The notes under the pieces were generated by a model. That model saw nothing but the letters and a program-made list of their open reading frames with translations. It made no database searches and was not told where the DNA came from. 64,000 nucleotides of DNA from Alphaproteobacteria bacterium (GTDB lineage Bacteria > Pseudomonadota > Alphaproteobacteria > Sphingomonadales > Sphingomonadaceae), in the NCBI GenBank assembly GCA_005883305.1, contig VBAC01000001.1:1798001-1862000 (forward strand). Reading direction: 5' to 3'. Position numbers and translations under genes: made by a program. How positions within the stretch are numbered: position 1 is the stretch's first letter; each line of letters starts with the position of its first letter. Below are positions 34,860 through 45,084 of the stretch, piece by piece.

Positions 34860-36922
34860 CACGCCGTCCCCTCCTTCAGCCGGCGCCTGAAGCTGTGCAA
34901 AAGCGGCTCGGTATAGCCGTTGGGTTGGGCGACGCCCTCGAACACCAAAGCGCGCGCCGCCTGGAAGGCGAGGCTGGTTTCCTCGTTGCCGCTCATCGGC
35001 CGGTAGAGCGGATCGCCCGCATTCTGCGCATCGACCTTCGCCGCCATCCGCCTCAGCGCGGCATCGACCTCCTCGACGGTGCACACGCCGTGCAGCAGCC
35101 AGTTGGCCATGTGCTGGGAGGAGATTCGGAGCGTGGCGCGATCCTCCATCAGGCCGACGTCGTGGATGTCGGGCACCTTGGAGCAGCCGACGCCCTGATC
35201 GATCCAGCGCACGACATAGCCGAGGATTCCCTGGGCATTGTTGTCGAGCTCCCGGCTGATCTCCTCCGAAGACCAGTTGCGTCCGATCGCCAAAGGGATG
35301 CTGAGCAAGTCGTCGAGCGGCGGTACCGCCTCCCCGGCAAGCGCGCGCTGGCGCTCGAACACGTCGACCTGGTGGTAATGAAGCGCGTGGAGCGTGGCCG
35401 CGGTCGGGCTCGGCACCCACGCGGTGCTCGCCCCGGCCTCGGGATGGGCGATCTTCTGCGCGAGCATGTCGCCCATCAGGTCCGGCGCCGCCCACATCCC
35501 CTTGCCGATCTGCGCCTTGCCGGAAAAGCCGGCGGCAAGGCCGATGCGGACGTTGCGGTCCTCATAGGCCTTGATCCAGGCGCTCCCCTTCATCTTCGCC
35601 TTGGGGATCATCGGCCCGGCGCGCATCGATGTGTGAATCTCGTCGCCCGTGCGGTCGAGGAAGCCGGTGTTGATGAAGACGATGCGGTGTCGCAGCGCGT
35701 GAATGCACGCGGCGAGGTTGGCGGAGGTGCGCCGCTCCTCGTCCATCAGGCCGACTTTGATCGTGTAGCGGGCGAGGCCGAGCAGGTCCTCGACCGCATC
35801 GAACAAGGCATTGGCGAAGGCTGCTTCGTCCGGCCCGTGCATCTTGGGCTTCACGATATAGATCGAACCCGCGCGGCTGTTGCGGAAGCGGCCGAGGCCT
35901 CTGAGGTCGTGAACGCCGATCAGGCTGGTCACGATCGCGTCGAGAATGCCCTCCGGCGCCTCGCTTCCGTCGGCGAGCAGGATGGCCGGCGTGGTCATCA
36001 AATGCCCGACGTTGCGCACGAAGAGGAGGCTGCGGCCCGGAAGGGTCAAGTCGCCATAAGTCCGGTCGCCAGCGAGCGACCGGCCCATGGTTGTCCCGCC
36101 TTTGTCGAATCTGGCCTCCAGATCGCCCTTCATCAGTCCGAGCCAGTTGCAATAGGCGGCCACCTTGTCCTCGGCGTCCACCGCCGCGATGCTGTCTTCC
36201 AGATCGACGATCGTGGTCAGCGCCGCTTCCAGCAATATGTCGGCGATACCGAGCGGATCGTCCCGGCCGATCGGATGGGCGGGGTCGACGACGATCTCGA
36301 TATGGAGCCCGTTGTGGCGGAACAGCACCGCGCCCGGTGCGCGCGCAATCAGCGCCGGATGCTCTCCGCCCTCGACCGCAGCCTCCCATCGCGGCAGGGT
36401 CTCGTCGAGAAAGGCCCGCGCCCGGGCGACCACCTGTGCGCCGCGTTCCGGATCGTATCCCGGCCCGCGGGGCGTGCCCGGCAGGGCATCGGTGCCGTAG
36501 AGCGCATCGTAAAGGCTCCCCCAGCGGGCGTTGGCGGCGTTGAGCAGGAAGCGCGCGTTGAGCACCGGGACGACCAATTGGGGGCCGGCGAGGCGCGCCA
36601 CTTCGTCGTCGACATTTTCGGGGTCGATCGTGAACGGGCCCGGCTCGTCGGCGAGGTAGCCGATCTCGCGCAGGAATTCCCGATAAGCGACGGGGTCCGG
36701 CTGCCCCGGCTGCGCTTCGTGCCAGGAGTCGATCCTCGCCTGTAGCGCATCGCGAGTCTCGAGCAGCGCGCGGTTCTCCGGCGCGAAGCGGGCATAGATA
36801 TCCGCCGCGCCGCGCCAGAAGGCGTCCGCTTCGATTCCCGTTCCCGGCAGCGCCTCCTCCTCGAGGAAGCGCGCCAAAGTCGCGGCGACCCGAAGCCCCG
36901 CCTTTTCGATCCTGTCGGCCAT
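34859..36922 (-). CDS. glcB: Malate synthase G
   Basis: 687 residues, slightly shorter than the usual about 720 of isoform G. It condenses glyoxylate with acetyl-CoA to malate. Family blocks seen: [75 protein letters not shown] (catalytic Asp/metal region in EDRATLR). It is the first gene of a minus-strand unit with moaA and the TauE/SafE gene. Placement beside a pathway whose end product is glyoxylate (AllA) strongly suggests dedicated glyoxylate disposal. Confidence 0.95.
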   Translation of the reverse strand: MADRIEKAGLRVAATLARFLEEEALPGTGIEADAFWRGAADIYARFAPENRALLETRDALQARIDSWHEAQPGQPDPVAYREFLREIGYLADEPGPFTIDPENVDDEVARLAGPQLVVPVLNARFLLNAANARWGSLYDALYGTDALPGTPRGPGYDPERGAQVVARARAFLDETLPRWEAAVEGGEHPALIARAPGAVLFRHNGLHIEIVVDPAHPIGRDDPLGIADILLEAALTTIVDLEDSIAAVDAEDKVAAYCNWLGLMKGDLEARFDKGGTTMGRSLAGDRTYGDLTLPGRSLLFVRNVGHLMTTPAILLADGSEAPEGILDAIVTSLIGVHDLRGLGRFRNSRAGSIYIVKPKMHGPDEAAFANALFDAVEDLLGLARYTIKVGLMDEERRTSANLAACIHALRHRIVFINTGFLDRTGDEIHTSMRAGPMIPKAKMKGSAWIKAYEDRNVRIGLAAGFSGKAQIGKGMWAAPDLMGDMLAQKIAHPEAGASTAWVPSPTAATLHALHYHQVDVFERQRALAGEAVPPLDDLLSIPLAIGRNWSSEEISRELDNNAQGILGYVVRWIDQGVGCSKVPDIHDVGLMEDRATLRISSQHMANWLLHGVCTVEEVDAALRRMAAKVDAQNAGDPLYRPMSGNEETSLAFQAARALVFEGVAQPNGYTEPLLHSFRRRLKEGTA

Positions 36923-37020
36923 CGCCTTGCTGTTTCGGCGCGGCGCCGACCTTCGTCAACCGGCGGTTCGGGGCGAGTCCGGCAAATGGCGAACGCGCGA
37001 CGCTCGTTCAGCGCCGGGCG

Positions 37021-39384
37021 TCAGGGATGAAGGATGGTGCGGCCCGCGGCCCTCGCGTCGACGGCTGCGCGGCTGAACAGCATCGGCTGCATCGCGCCGT
37101 TGATCCAGGGCGCATAGTGATCGCGATAGTGAGGCGAACGGGGATCGCCCGACTGGCCCGGGAAATTGAGCATCAGAGAATTGTCCCAGGCGCCGACGTC
37201 GATCACCTGCAAATAGCTCGCTCCGCCGCTGACCTGCCAGGCGGGAGCGCTCCGCAGCCAGCGCGCCATGACGGTGTAGGAATCGCCCCCCGACCCCTCG
37301 CCCTCGATCGCCGGAAAGGCCGCGGCGATGGCCGGAATGCGGTATAGCGGATGCCGGATCTGTACCTGGTGCAAGGTGCCCCAGCGCCAGGCGGCGGGAT
37401 CCGGCCCCAGTTGCTCGAGGCCCTGCGCCCAGGCGGAGGCGAGCGCGGCGCCGAAAAGAGCGTCGCGGGCTGCGGCCGGGTCCGGCCCGAGCCGCTGGTC
37501 GGGGTGGGCGAGCAGCCCGAGCAGCACCGATGGCGCGATCTCCTTGACCAGCTCACGCGCCCGCTCCGGCACGATCGCCGCGAGCATCCGGTTGCCCAGC
37601 TCCCGCCAGAGGATCTCGTAGAGGGCCGCCGGGGCGCTGTCGGCCTCCAGCCGCCCGTCCCAGCCGCGCAGCATCGCCAGCGCCGGCGCCGCGCCCGCCG
37701 ATCCGCTCGCCGGCAGCAGCGCGACGAGCTGCCGCGCCGGGGTGGAGAGCGTATCGTGCATCAGGGCGACGCTGTCGGCGAGGCGGTGCCTCGGCTGCGC
37801 GGACAGGACATCGGCGATGCGCTGGTAGCGATAGGGATCGCGAAAGGAAAAGGCTGGAATGCGGTCGCGCGGCCAGCCTTGGGGAAGGTTGTTCTGGTTG
37901 GCCGAGGCGAACCAGCCCTTGGCCGGATTATATTCGCTCGGCAGCGCGCGGAAATCGCGCATGGCGGTCCAGTCGTAGCGCCCGTCGCCGGGCACCGGCA
38001 TCAGCCCGTCGCCCTTGCGCCGAACGGGCACGTAGCCGATCACCTGCCAGCCATGGTTGCCGTCGACATCGGCGTAATGGAAGTTGGTCGGCGACGGGTG
38101 GAAGCGGAAGGCGGATTCGCGAAGCTCGGACCAGTCCCGCGCGAGGTTGATCGCGATCATCGCGAAGGCGCCGCTGGCGCCCGGCTGCAGCTCGACGGCG
38201 GCGAGGGCGGTGGCGCGGCGCCGGGCCGGATCGTGCGAGACCACCGGCCCCTGGGCGGCATAGCGCAAAGTCGCCTGCCTTGGCGGCCCGTTCTTGACCG
38301 GGATCGAGATTTCGACGCGCTCGAACGGACGCCACCCCTCGCCGTGGCGGTACCGCTCCGGATCGTCGGGGTGAAGCTCAAGGACGAACAGGTCCTCCTG
38401 GTCGATATGGAAATTGGTTCGGCCGAAGGCGAAGCGATCGGTGTGGCCCTGCATGATCCCCGGCAGGCCCGGGGAGCCGCCGCCGATCACGTCGAGCCCG
38501 GGAGCGGTCAGATGGGCGACGTGGCGCGGATCGAAGCCGCCGATGCCAAGATGCGGATCGTTGGCCAGGATCGGCCGGCGCGTCGCGCTGCGCCCCGGGC
38601 CGACGGTCCAGGCGTTGCTTCCGGCGTTCGCGGCCGACGAGGCCGAAGCCTCGGGAGCCGGGACCAGCGCGTTCCACGGAAGGCCGCCCAGGCGCAGCAC
38701 CCCCAGATCGGCCTCGGACACTGCGGCGGCGTCGAGCCCTTCGGGCACGGCGAGGTCCCACGCCGGTTGCAGCGGAGCGATCACCGCGTCCAGCCCGAGC
38801 AGCCCCATGGCGGCGAGCCGCGCGCGCCGCACCTCGGCCTCGACGCTGAACGAGCCGCCGCGTGCCAGCACCATGTCGCGCACGTCCCACCGGAGCGGGC
38901 TCACGCCCAGGATGGAATATTCGAGGGGCAGCAGCGCCGGATCGGCCATAACCTCGTCGATCCGGGCGTTGATCCCCGCCGCATAAGCGCGGGCGCAGGC
39001 GACGAGATGTGCCGGCACCGCAGCCAGCTCCGAGTCCAGGTCGCCGCGAAAGAGGAACAGCCGCGCCGCGGCGTCATGGGCGGCGAACTCGGCCCCGAAC
39101 GCCTCCGCCAGCCGCCCGAGCTCGCGCCGGTGCGCGAGGTCGAGCTGGAACAGGCGGTCGCGCGCGACGGCATAGCCCTGGCCGAAAAAGGCGTCGGGGA
39201 TCGATCGGGCGCGGATATGGGGGACGCCGTAGGGGTCGTCGACGATCTCGACCGGCGCCGACAGGCCCGCGGCCGCCACCTGGCGCGTGCGCGAGACGGC
39301 CGCCGCGGCGGCGAGTTGGCCGGCCGGCAAAAGTGCAACCGTCGCGGCCGAGCCGAGCAGGAATGAGCGGCGGTCGAGCGTCAT
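37021..39384 (-). CDS. Penicillin-acylase-family N-terminal-nucleophile amidase, Tat-exported
   Basis: 787 residues. N-terminus MTLDRRSFLLGSAATVALLP is a Tat-type signal. The proenzyme layout is typical: alpha chain, a linker, then the autocatalytic nucleophile S256 in AGSNAWTVGP, followed by ANDPHLGIGG and SPGLPGIMQGHTDRFAFGRT. The family hydrolyses acyl amides: beta-lactams, acyl-homoserine lactones, or acylated amino acids and peptides. Last gene of a three-gene operon with LysA-like and D-threonine-aldolase-like genes (ATGA junctions), so an acylated amino-acid-derived compound is a likely substrate, unproven. Confidence 0.9.
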   Translation of the reverse strand: MTLDRRSFLLGSAATVALLPAGQLAAAAAVSRTRQVAAAGLSAPVEIVDDPYGVPHIRARSIPDAFFGQGYAVARDRLFQLDLAHRRELGRLAEAFGAEFAAHDAAARLFLFRGDLDSELAAVPAHLVACARAYAAGINARIDEVMADPALLPLEYSILGVSPLRWDVRDMVLARGGSFSVEAEVRRARLAAMGLLGLDAVIAPLQPAWDLAVPEGLDAAAVSEADLGVLRLGGLPWNALVPAPEASASSAANAGSNAWTVGPGRSATRRPILANDPHLGIGGFDPRHVAHLTAPGLDVIGGGSPGLPGIMQGHTDRFAFGRTNFHIDQEDLFVLELHPDDPERYRHGEGWRPFERVEISIPVKNGPPRQATLRYAAQGPVVSHDPARRRATALAAVELQPGASGAFAMIAINLARDWSELRESAFRFHPSPTNFHYADVDGNHGWQVIGYVPVRRKGDGLMPVPGDGRYDWTAMRDFRALPSEYNPAKGWFASANQNNLPQGWPRDRIPAFSFRDPYRYQRIADVLSAQPRHRLADSVALMHDTLSTPARQLVALLPASGSAGAAPALAMLRGWDGRLEADSAPAALYEILWRELGNRMLAAIVPERARELVKEIAPSVLLGLLAHPDQRLGPDPAAARDALFGAALASAWAQGLEQLGPDPAAWRWGTLHQVQIRHPLYRIPAIAAAFPAIEGEGSGGDSYTVMARWLRSAPAWQVSGGASYLQVIDVGAWDNSLMLNFPGQSGDPRSPHYRDHYAPWINGAMQPMLFSRAAVDARAAGRTILHP

Positions 39385-40514
39385 TGCGAGCGTCCCCGGG
39401 CGTCGACCGGCCAGATGTCGATCACCGTGTCGCCGCGGACGATGTGGTAATGGTCATAGAGGTTTACCGTCGGATCGCAGTGCGGCACGGCGCAAGTGAC
39501 GATCGCACCGACCTCCATTGCGCCCCCTTCGCTGAATTCCAGCCTGCCCTGCTCGTCGCCGGAGAAGACGTAGCGCGCGCCCTCGGGCGCCCCACGCACG
39601 ATCCGCGGCGGTCCCGCGTCGGTGGCGAAGGCCTTGAGCCCGGCATCGGTCGTCGCTCGGCCCGGCAGGTTGGCGCTGATCACCGTCGTCTGCACGAACA
39701 GCGCCGTTTCGAACGGCGCGCGCTCGCCCTCCCACACATCCTCATATTCGGCGTCCATGAAGACGTAGGACCCTGCCTGCAGCTCGGTGAGCACCGCGGC
39801 GGACGGGTCCAGGTCGAAGGTCCCGGTTCCGCCGCCGGTCACGATCGGACAGGCAAGGCCGCGCGCCTCCAGCGCATCCCGCATGTCGGCCAAGGCGGCC
39901 ATTACGGCCAGCGTCGCCGCCTCGCGCTCCCGGCGGTCGTGAACGTGCATCAGATGCCCGGCATAGCCCTGGATGCCGGCGAGGCCGAGGCCCGGCGCGG
40001 CCGCGATCCTCGCGGCGAGCGCGACCGCGCCGTCACCCGGCGCGATTCCGGTGCGGTGCTGCCCGACGTCCAGGTCGAGGATCACCTTGAGCGGCTTGCC
40101 GGAGTCCGCGGCCGCGTCGGCGAGCATCGCCACGTTGGGGGCGCAATCGGCGACGACCATCAGCTCCGGGCAGCGCCGGTTGAGCGCTGCGAGACGCCGG
40201 CAGCCCTCCGCGCTCACCACCGGCGAGGTGAGCAAGATGGATTCGATCCCCCCGCCGGCCAGGATCTCGGCCTCGCCCAGCTTCGCGCAGCAGATGCCGA
40301 TCGCGCCGGCGCCCAGCTGGCGCCTGGCGATCTCGATCGACTTGTGGGTCTTGGCGTGCGGCCGCAACGCAATTCCGCTCTCCGCGCAAAGGCGCGCCAT
40401 CTTCGCGATATTCGCCTCGAGCAGGTCGAGGTCGACGATCACGCTCGGCGTATTGAGCCGCCATCGCCCGCCCGGCACACCGACGAGATGCGCATTGACC
40501 CCGGCATCGGTCAT
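39381..40514 (-). CDS. DSD1/D-threonine aldolase-type PLP enzyme
   Basis: 377 residues, alanine-racemase fold (type III PLP). The PLP lysine is K55 in RPHAKTHKS; C-terminal metal-site motif PHCDPTVNLYDHYH is characteristic of D-threonine aldolase and D-serine/D-threo-3-hydroxyaspartate dehydratases. It acts on D-beta-hydroxy amino acids; which reaction cannot be told. Start 40514 overlaps the lysA-like stop (ATGA) and its stop overlaps the amidase start (ATGA). Confidence 0.88.
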   Translation of the reverse strand: MTDAGVNAHLVGVPGGRWRLNTPSVIVDLDLLEANIAKMARLCAESGIALRPHAKTHKSIEIARRQLGAGAIGICCAKLGEAEILAGGGIESILLTSPVVSAEGCRRLAALNRRCPELMVVADCAPNVAMLADAAADSGKPLKVILDLDVGQHRTGIAPGDGAVALAARIAAAPGLGLAGIQGYAGHLMHVHDRREREAATLAVMAALADMRDALEARGLACPIVTGGGTGTFDLDPSAAVLTELQAGSYVFMDAEYEDVWEGERAPFETALFVQTTVISANLPGRATTDAGLKAFATDAGPPRIVRGAPEGARYVFSGDEQGRLEFSEGGAMEVGAIVTCAVPHCDPTVNLYDHYHIVRGDTVIDIWPVDARGRSQ

Positions 40515-41785
40515 CGTGCGGCTCCTTCGAGCCACGTGGGCACATGTTCCTCGGCGAGATAGGCGTCGGTTTCGCGCCTCGGCCGGACCACCGCCCAATT
40601 GGCGCCGTCGACGAGCACCTCGGGGGCGAGCGGGCGCGAATTGTAGGTCCCCGCCATGGTGGCTGCATAGGCGCCCGCGGTGCGGATCACCACGAGGTCG
40701 CCCGCATCCACCCGGTCCATCCGACGCGCCACGGCGAACACGTCGCCGCTCTCGCAGACGGGGCCGACCACGTCCGCGATCATGTCATCGCCGCTGGGCG
40801 AGACCGCGCCGATATCGTGCCAGGCGTCGTAGAGGCTCGGCCGCATCAGATCGTTCATCGCGGCATCGACGATGACGAAGGGATTGTGGACCCCGGGCTT
40901 GACGCGCACGACCTCGGTCAGAAGCACGCCGGCATTGCCGGCGATGAGCCGCCCCGGCTCGAAAATCAGCCGCACGTCCCAGCCGCGAGTCGCGCGCGCC
41001 ACCATCGCGCCATAATCTTTCACACTGGGCGGCGGCGGGGCGGAGGGATCGTATTGAACGCCGAGGCCGCCGCCGAGGTCGGCCGTGGACACTTCATGGC
41101 CACTCGACCTGAGCTCGGCGATCGCCGCGCCCAGCTTGGCGAACGCCTTCTCCAGCGGGGCGAGGCTGGTGAGCTGGCTGCCGATGTGCACCGCAAGGCC
41201 CCTGAGCTCCAGGCCCGGCAGCCCCCGGAGCGCCGCGCAGGCGGCGAGCGTCTCGTCGACCGGAATACCGAACTTGTTGTGCGCGGCCCCGGTCGAGATC
41301 TTCGCGTGGGAGCCGGCGTCGACGTCAGGGTTGACGCGAAAGGCGACCGGCGCCGTCCGGCCCATGGACAGCGCGACCTGCGACAGCATTTCGGCCTCGG
41401 GGAAGGATTCGAGGTTGAACTGGCAAAGCCCCTCGCCAAGCGCGGCCCTCATCTCCTCGGCGGTCTTGCCGACGCCCGAGAAGACGATCCTGTCGGGCGC
41501 GATCCCGGCCGCCCGAGCGCGGCGATATTCGCCGCCGGACACGACATCGGCGCCCAGCCCTTCCGCCGCCAGCGTCGCGAGGACGGCGATATTCGGGTTG
41601 GCCTTGACGGCAAAGGCGACGAGCGGGTCCTCGAGCGGGGACAAGGTGGCGCGCAAGGCGCGCGCCTGGCTCCGCATCGCGTTGGCGGAATAGACGAAGA
41701 CGGGCGTGCCGGCAGCCGCCGCGATGTCCGGCAGGGCGACGTCCTCGCAATGGGTGACCCCGGCGCGAAGGTGGAAATGGCTCAT
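40511..41785 (-). CDS. lysA: Diaminopimelate decarboxylase (LysA) or paralogue
   Basis: 424 residues with the complete LysA pattern: PLP lysine K61 in FAVKANPN, HIGSQLTSLAPLEKAF, DLGGGLGVQYD, FEPGRLIAGNAG and VCESGDVFA (catalytic Cys) near the C-terminus. It decarboxylates the D-centre of meso-diaminopimelate to L-lysine. Here it leads an operon with a D-amino-acid enzyme and an exported amidase instead of lysine or argH genes, so it may be a catabolic paralogue. Whether another lysA exists in the genome cannot be seen. Confidence 0.87.
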   Translation of the reverse strand: MSHFHLRAGVTHCEDVALPDIAAAAGTPVFVYSANAMRSQARALRATLSPLEDPLVAFAVKANPNIAVLATLAAEGLGADVVSGGEYRRARAAGIAPDRIVFSGVGKTAEEMRAALGEGLCQFNLESFPEAEMLSQVALSMGRTAPVAFRVNPDVDAGSHAKISTGAAHNKFGIPVDETLAACAALRGLPGLELRGLAVHIGSQLTSLAPLEKAFAKLGAAIAELRSSGHEVSTADLGGGLGVQYDPSAPPPPSVKDYGAMVARATRGWDVRLIFEPGRLIAGNAGVLLTEVVRVKPGVHNPFVIVDAAMNDLMRPSLYDAWHDIGAVSPSGDDMIADVVGPVCESGDVFAVARRMDRVDAGDLVVIRTAGAYAATMAGTYNSRPLAPEVLVDGANWAVVRPRRETDAYLAEEHVPTWLEGAAR

Positions 41786-41796
41786 CGCTCTACCCG

Positions 41797-41833
41797 AAAA
41801 AAGCGGCGCGGCTCCGGGAAGGAACCGCGCCGC
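41797..41833 (-). terminator. Intrinsic terminator of the second TonB receptor gene
   Basis: On the minus strand a 13-bp GC-rich stem (41833-41821 with 41815-41803, one G-U pair), 5-base loop, then six U residues (41802-41797). It begins 15 bases after the receptor stop and separates that transcript from the lysA-like operon. Confidence 0.9.
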
Positions 41834-41847
41834 CGGAGATGTGCCCG

Positions 41848-44800
41848 CTAACGGATGTCGAAGCGAACGCCAACGCGGAACGCGGTTCCGAGCATGTCGC
41901 TGAAGGTGGGGTTAGCCGCCAGTCCGGTCTCGGGCAGCACGATCGGATCGGCGTCGAACAAATTCGTCACGTTGACGAAAAACTGTCCGTTACCGCGGCC
42001 CAGGGCATCGAAATTCACCGTCGCGTTGAGATCGACGTAGAATGTCCCCGATACATGATTGTTGTCGTAGGTCGGGAAGGCCGAAGCCTCCGCGGCCGTT
42101 CGTCCGGCGGGGCAGGTGCCGGGCGCGCATTCGATGCCGTTGGCGGCATAGCGGCCGGAGCTCACGCCGCGCCCGACGACGGTGATCGAGCCCTGCGGTG
42201 AATCATAGCCGGCGCTGACCCGGTAAATCCAGCTCGGCGTGCTGAACTGGCCCCCGTTCACCCCGGTCGTGTCGAGCACGGCCGCGCCGACGATGCCGGT
42301 GTCGATGATGTTCTCGAGATAGTGGGTCGCCATGCCGCGCAGGGTAAAGCTGCCTTGGGCTTCCGCCCAGACCCGGTTCAGCGGCAGCCGGTAGGTCGCC
42401 TCGAAATCGATGCCGCGCACCAGCCTGCGCTGGAAGTTGAACGGCTGGGTCTTGATCAGGACGCGGGTCGCGTTGGCCGGATCCTGGGTGATGGCGGTGC
42501 AGACGTCCTCGCGTCCCTGGAAGCAGAAATTGATGATGGTCTGCGCGCTGAGGCTGTCGATCGCGCCCTCGAGGTCGATCCGGAAATAATCCACCGACGC
42601 GCTGAAACCGGGGATGAATCGGGGCGTGAGGACGCCGCCGAGATTCCAGCTGTCGGCCTTTTCGGGCTCCAGGTTCAAATTGCCGGTGGCGAGCCCGGAA
42701 TAGCCGATGCTGGCTGTGTTGTAGACCACGCCGTTCAGCGGCGTGGCGGTGCCGGTCGCGGGATTGAAGAACGGGTTGTTGACCGAGTCGGTGTTCGCCG
42801 TGCCGGCGGCGAACAGCTCGTTGAGGTTGGGCGCGCGGATGTCCCGCGACCGCGTGACCCTGAGCCTGAAGTCGTCGATCGGCGACCAGGTCGCGCCGGC
42901 GCGCCAGGTCGTGACGTAGCCCGAGGTCGAGTAGTCGGTGGCGCGCACGGCGCCGTTGAACTCGAAGCCGAAGCCCAGCGGCACCACCGTCTCGAAATAG
43001 GCTTCCTTGACGCTGAAGTCGCCGTTTGACGGCAAGTAGTTGCCGACCGACCAGATGTTGGTGGTGCCGGTCGGCGTGATGATCGGCTGGAACTCGACGG
43101 GAACGAACCCCTGGATCTGCTCCTTGCGATACTCCGCGCCGATCGCCATGCTGACGTCGCCGGCCCAGGTCGCGAAAGGCGTGAACGACAGGTTGGCGCC
43201 GGTCACGAACTGTTCCACCACCTCATCGCGATAGGGGGCGCCAAGCACGTAGGAGATGGCCGCCGGATTGGCGACGCCGACGCCGAGGCGGTTCAAGGGC
43301 ACGCAATTGGGGTCGTTGTTGGTGGCGATCGCGTCGAGGTTGACCACGCACTGGATCGAGCCGACGGCGTAATTGCCCGGATTGCCGGCCTGGGCGAAGG
43401 CAACGCTGGTGGCGTTGGCCAGCCGCTGCGTGTGCATGATGTTGCGCAGCTGTTCGCGCAGATCGGCGCGCCCATATTGCCCATAGACGTCCCAATGCGC
43501 CTGGTGGTCGAACAGTCCGAACTCCCCTTGGGCACCGAGCACGTAACGCTGCACCTCGCGCGTGTTGTTGATGACCCGGTAGGGAAGGTCGACGGCGGTA
43601 GTGGCGAGGGTGACGCTGGTGATGCCCGTCAGGGTCGTCGGCCCGAGCGCGTTGTAGAGGAAGGCGTTGCAGGTGATCGGCGCAGCCGCGGCCGTCGCCG
43701 CGGTGCCGCAGCCGGTCGCGTTCAGGACCTGGCCGGTCGACAGGTTCGGGCCGGCGTTGAAGAACACCTCCTGCCAATTGTACGAGGCTTCGGCGAAAAG
43801 CGTGACATTGTCGGCGACGTCGAAGCTGAGCCGCCCGAAAATGCCGTGGCGATCGTCCTCGGCGTCGAGGCCGATGCGGCGGCCCGAATCGTTGACCCGC
43901 CAGCTGCCGCCCTGGGTCAGGGTCGGGGCGGCCGTGCCGGTGGGCACAGGGAATGTCAGCGCGCCATATTGATACTGGAGGACCCGGCCGCCCCCGCCGA
44001 AATAGATGCCGCGCAACCGGTTGGCGACTCCGCCCGCCGAGTTGGTGATGAGGCCGCCCGGCGTCGAGTTCGCCGCGCCGACCTGGAGCAGGGTGGTGAT
44101 GAATTGCGGATTGGCGCTGGCGGTCGTCCAGGTCGGGTCCTGGATGCGGACGTAGCCTCTCTGGTTCCAGTCGCGGTCGGAGACGTCGAAGATGCCGTCC
44201 TTATGCGCGATTTCGCCGCTGACCATGAAATGGCCGCGGCCTCCGGCGAAGGACGTGCCCCACGCGGCGTTGAAGGAATAGTTGAAGCCGTCGCCCCGCG
44301 AGGTGATGCCGGTGTCGCCTTCGAGATGCAGGCCCTCGAAGTCGTCATTGAGGATGAAGTTGACGACGCCGGCGACGGCGTCCGATCCATAGGAAGCCGA
44401 CGCGCCGCCGGTGACGATGTCGACCCGCTCGATGAGCGATTGCGGGATCGTGTTGATGTCGACCACGCCGGTGATCGTCGAGGCGACGGATCGCCGGCCG
44501 TTGATCAGGATGAGCGTGCGGGTCTCGCCGAAATTGCGCAGGTTGAGCGCGTTGATTCCGGCCTGCCCGCTGCTGATGTTGAGGCGCGAGTTGGACGGCC
44601 GGGTCGAGCCGGCGAGCGACGGGATCTGATTGACGAAATCGGCGATGTTGTTGGTCGGGGAGGTGTTCTCGATATCCGCCGCGGTCAGCACGGTGAGCGG
44701 GGTCGGCGCCTGATAGCCGTCGCGTACGACGCGGGTGCCCGTGACGACGATATCCCGGCGCTCCGCGTCGTCCGCCGGGGCCGCGGCCGTCTGGGCCGTC

Positions 44801-44916
44801 GCTGGGTCGGTGCCTTCGGCCGGCGCAGCCTGAGCCCGGGCGCTGCCGGAGAAAGCCATGGCGGTGAAGGCGGCGCCACAAAAAAGAACCGATTTCAGTG
44901 ACTTGGAAGCACGCAT
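41848..44916 (-). CDS. TonB-dependent receptor, large (peptide/oligomer-type plug)
   Basis: 1022 residues. Signal peptide (MRASKSLKSVLFCGAAFTAMAFSGSARA), TonB box-like RDIVVTGTRV, and plug domain with QIPSLAGSTRPSNSRLN, GINALNLRNFGETRTLILI and RVDIVTGGASASYGSDAVAG. The barrel ends FRVGVRFDIR. This Ala/Gly-rich plug type with VNGRR/INGRR-V is widespread in sphingomonads and xanthomonads and often takes up peptides or glycans; substrate not determinable. AAGGGGGGG precedes the start. Divergent from the AmpG-like permease gene. Confidence 0.92.
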   Translation of the reverse strand: MRASKSLKSVLFCGAAFTAMAFSGSARAQAAPAEGTDPATAQTAAAPADDAERRDIVVTGTRVVRDGYQAPTPLTVLTAADIENTSPTNNIADFVNQIPSLAGSTRPSNSRLNISSGQAGINALNLRNFGETRTLILINGRRSVASTITGVVDINTIPQSLIERVDIVTGGASASYGSDAVAGVVNFILNDDFEGLHLEGDTGITSRGDGFNYSFNAAWGTSFAGGRGHFMVSGEIAHKDGIFDVSDRDWNQRGYVRIQDPTWTTASANPQFITTLLQVGAANSTPGGLITNSAGGVANRLRGIYFGGGGRVLQYQYGALTFPVPTGTAAPTLTQGGSWRVNDSGRRIGLDAEDDRHGIFGRLSFDVADNVTLFAEASYNWQEVFFNAGPNLSTGQVLNATGCGTAATAAAAPITCNAFLYNALGPTTLTGITSVTLATTAVDLPYRVINNTREVQRYVLGAQGEFGLFDHQAHWDVYGQYGRADLREQLRNIMHTQRLANATSVAFAQAGNPGNYAVGSIQCVVNLDAIATNNDPNCVPLNRLGVGVANPAAISYVLGAPYRDEVVEQFVTGANLSFTPFATWAGDVSMAIGAEYRKEQIQGFVPVEFQPIITPTGTTNIWSVGNYLPSNGDFSVKEAYFETVVPLGFGFEFNGAVRATDYSTSGYVTTWRAGATWSPIDDFRLRVTRSRDIRAPNLNELFAAGTANTDSVNNPFFNPATGTATPLNGVVYNTASIGYSGLATGNLNLEPEKADSWNLGGVLTPRFIPGFSASVDYFRIDLEGAIDSLSAQTIINFCFQGREDVCTAITQDPANATRVLIKTQPFNFQRRLVRGIDFEATYRLPLNRVWAEAQGSFTLRGMATHYLENIIDTGIVGAAVLDTTGVNGGQFSTPSWIYRVSAGYDSPQGSITVVGRGVSSGRYAANGIECAPGTCPAGRTAAEASAFPTYDNNHVSGTFYVDLNATVNFDALGRGNGQFFVNVTNLFDADPIVLPETGLAANPTFSDMLGTAFRVGVRFDIR

Positions 44917-45084
44917 CGAATTATCCCCCCCTTGGCAGCAGCCAATCGGCATTAAGTAACAATAATCAGGCGGGCCGCCATAGTTTCTGTTGGCCAAGCC
45001 ATAACCTGCCGCCATCTTATGGGCGAAAGCGTCGCAGGCGTGATAGCCCGTAAAAAGCGGCCGCGTCGGGATCGGGGGAGGGCT

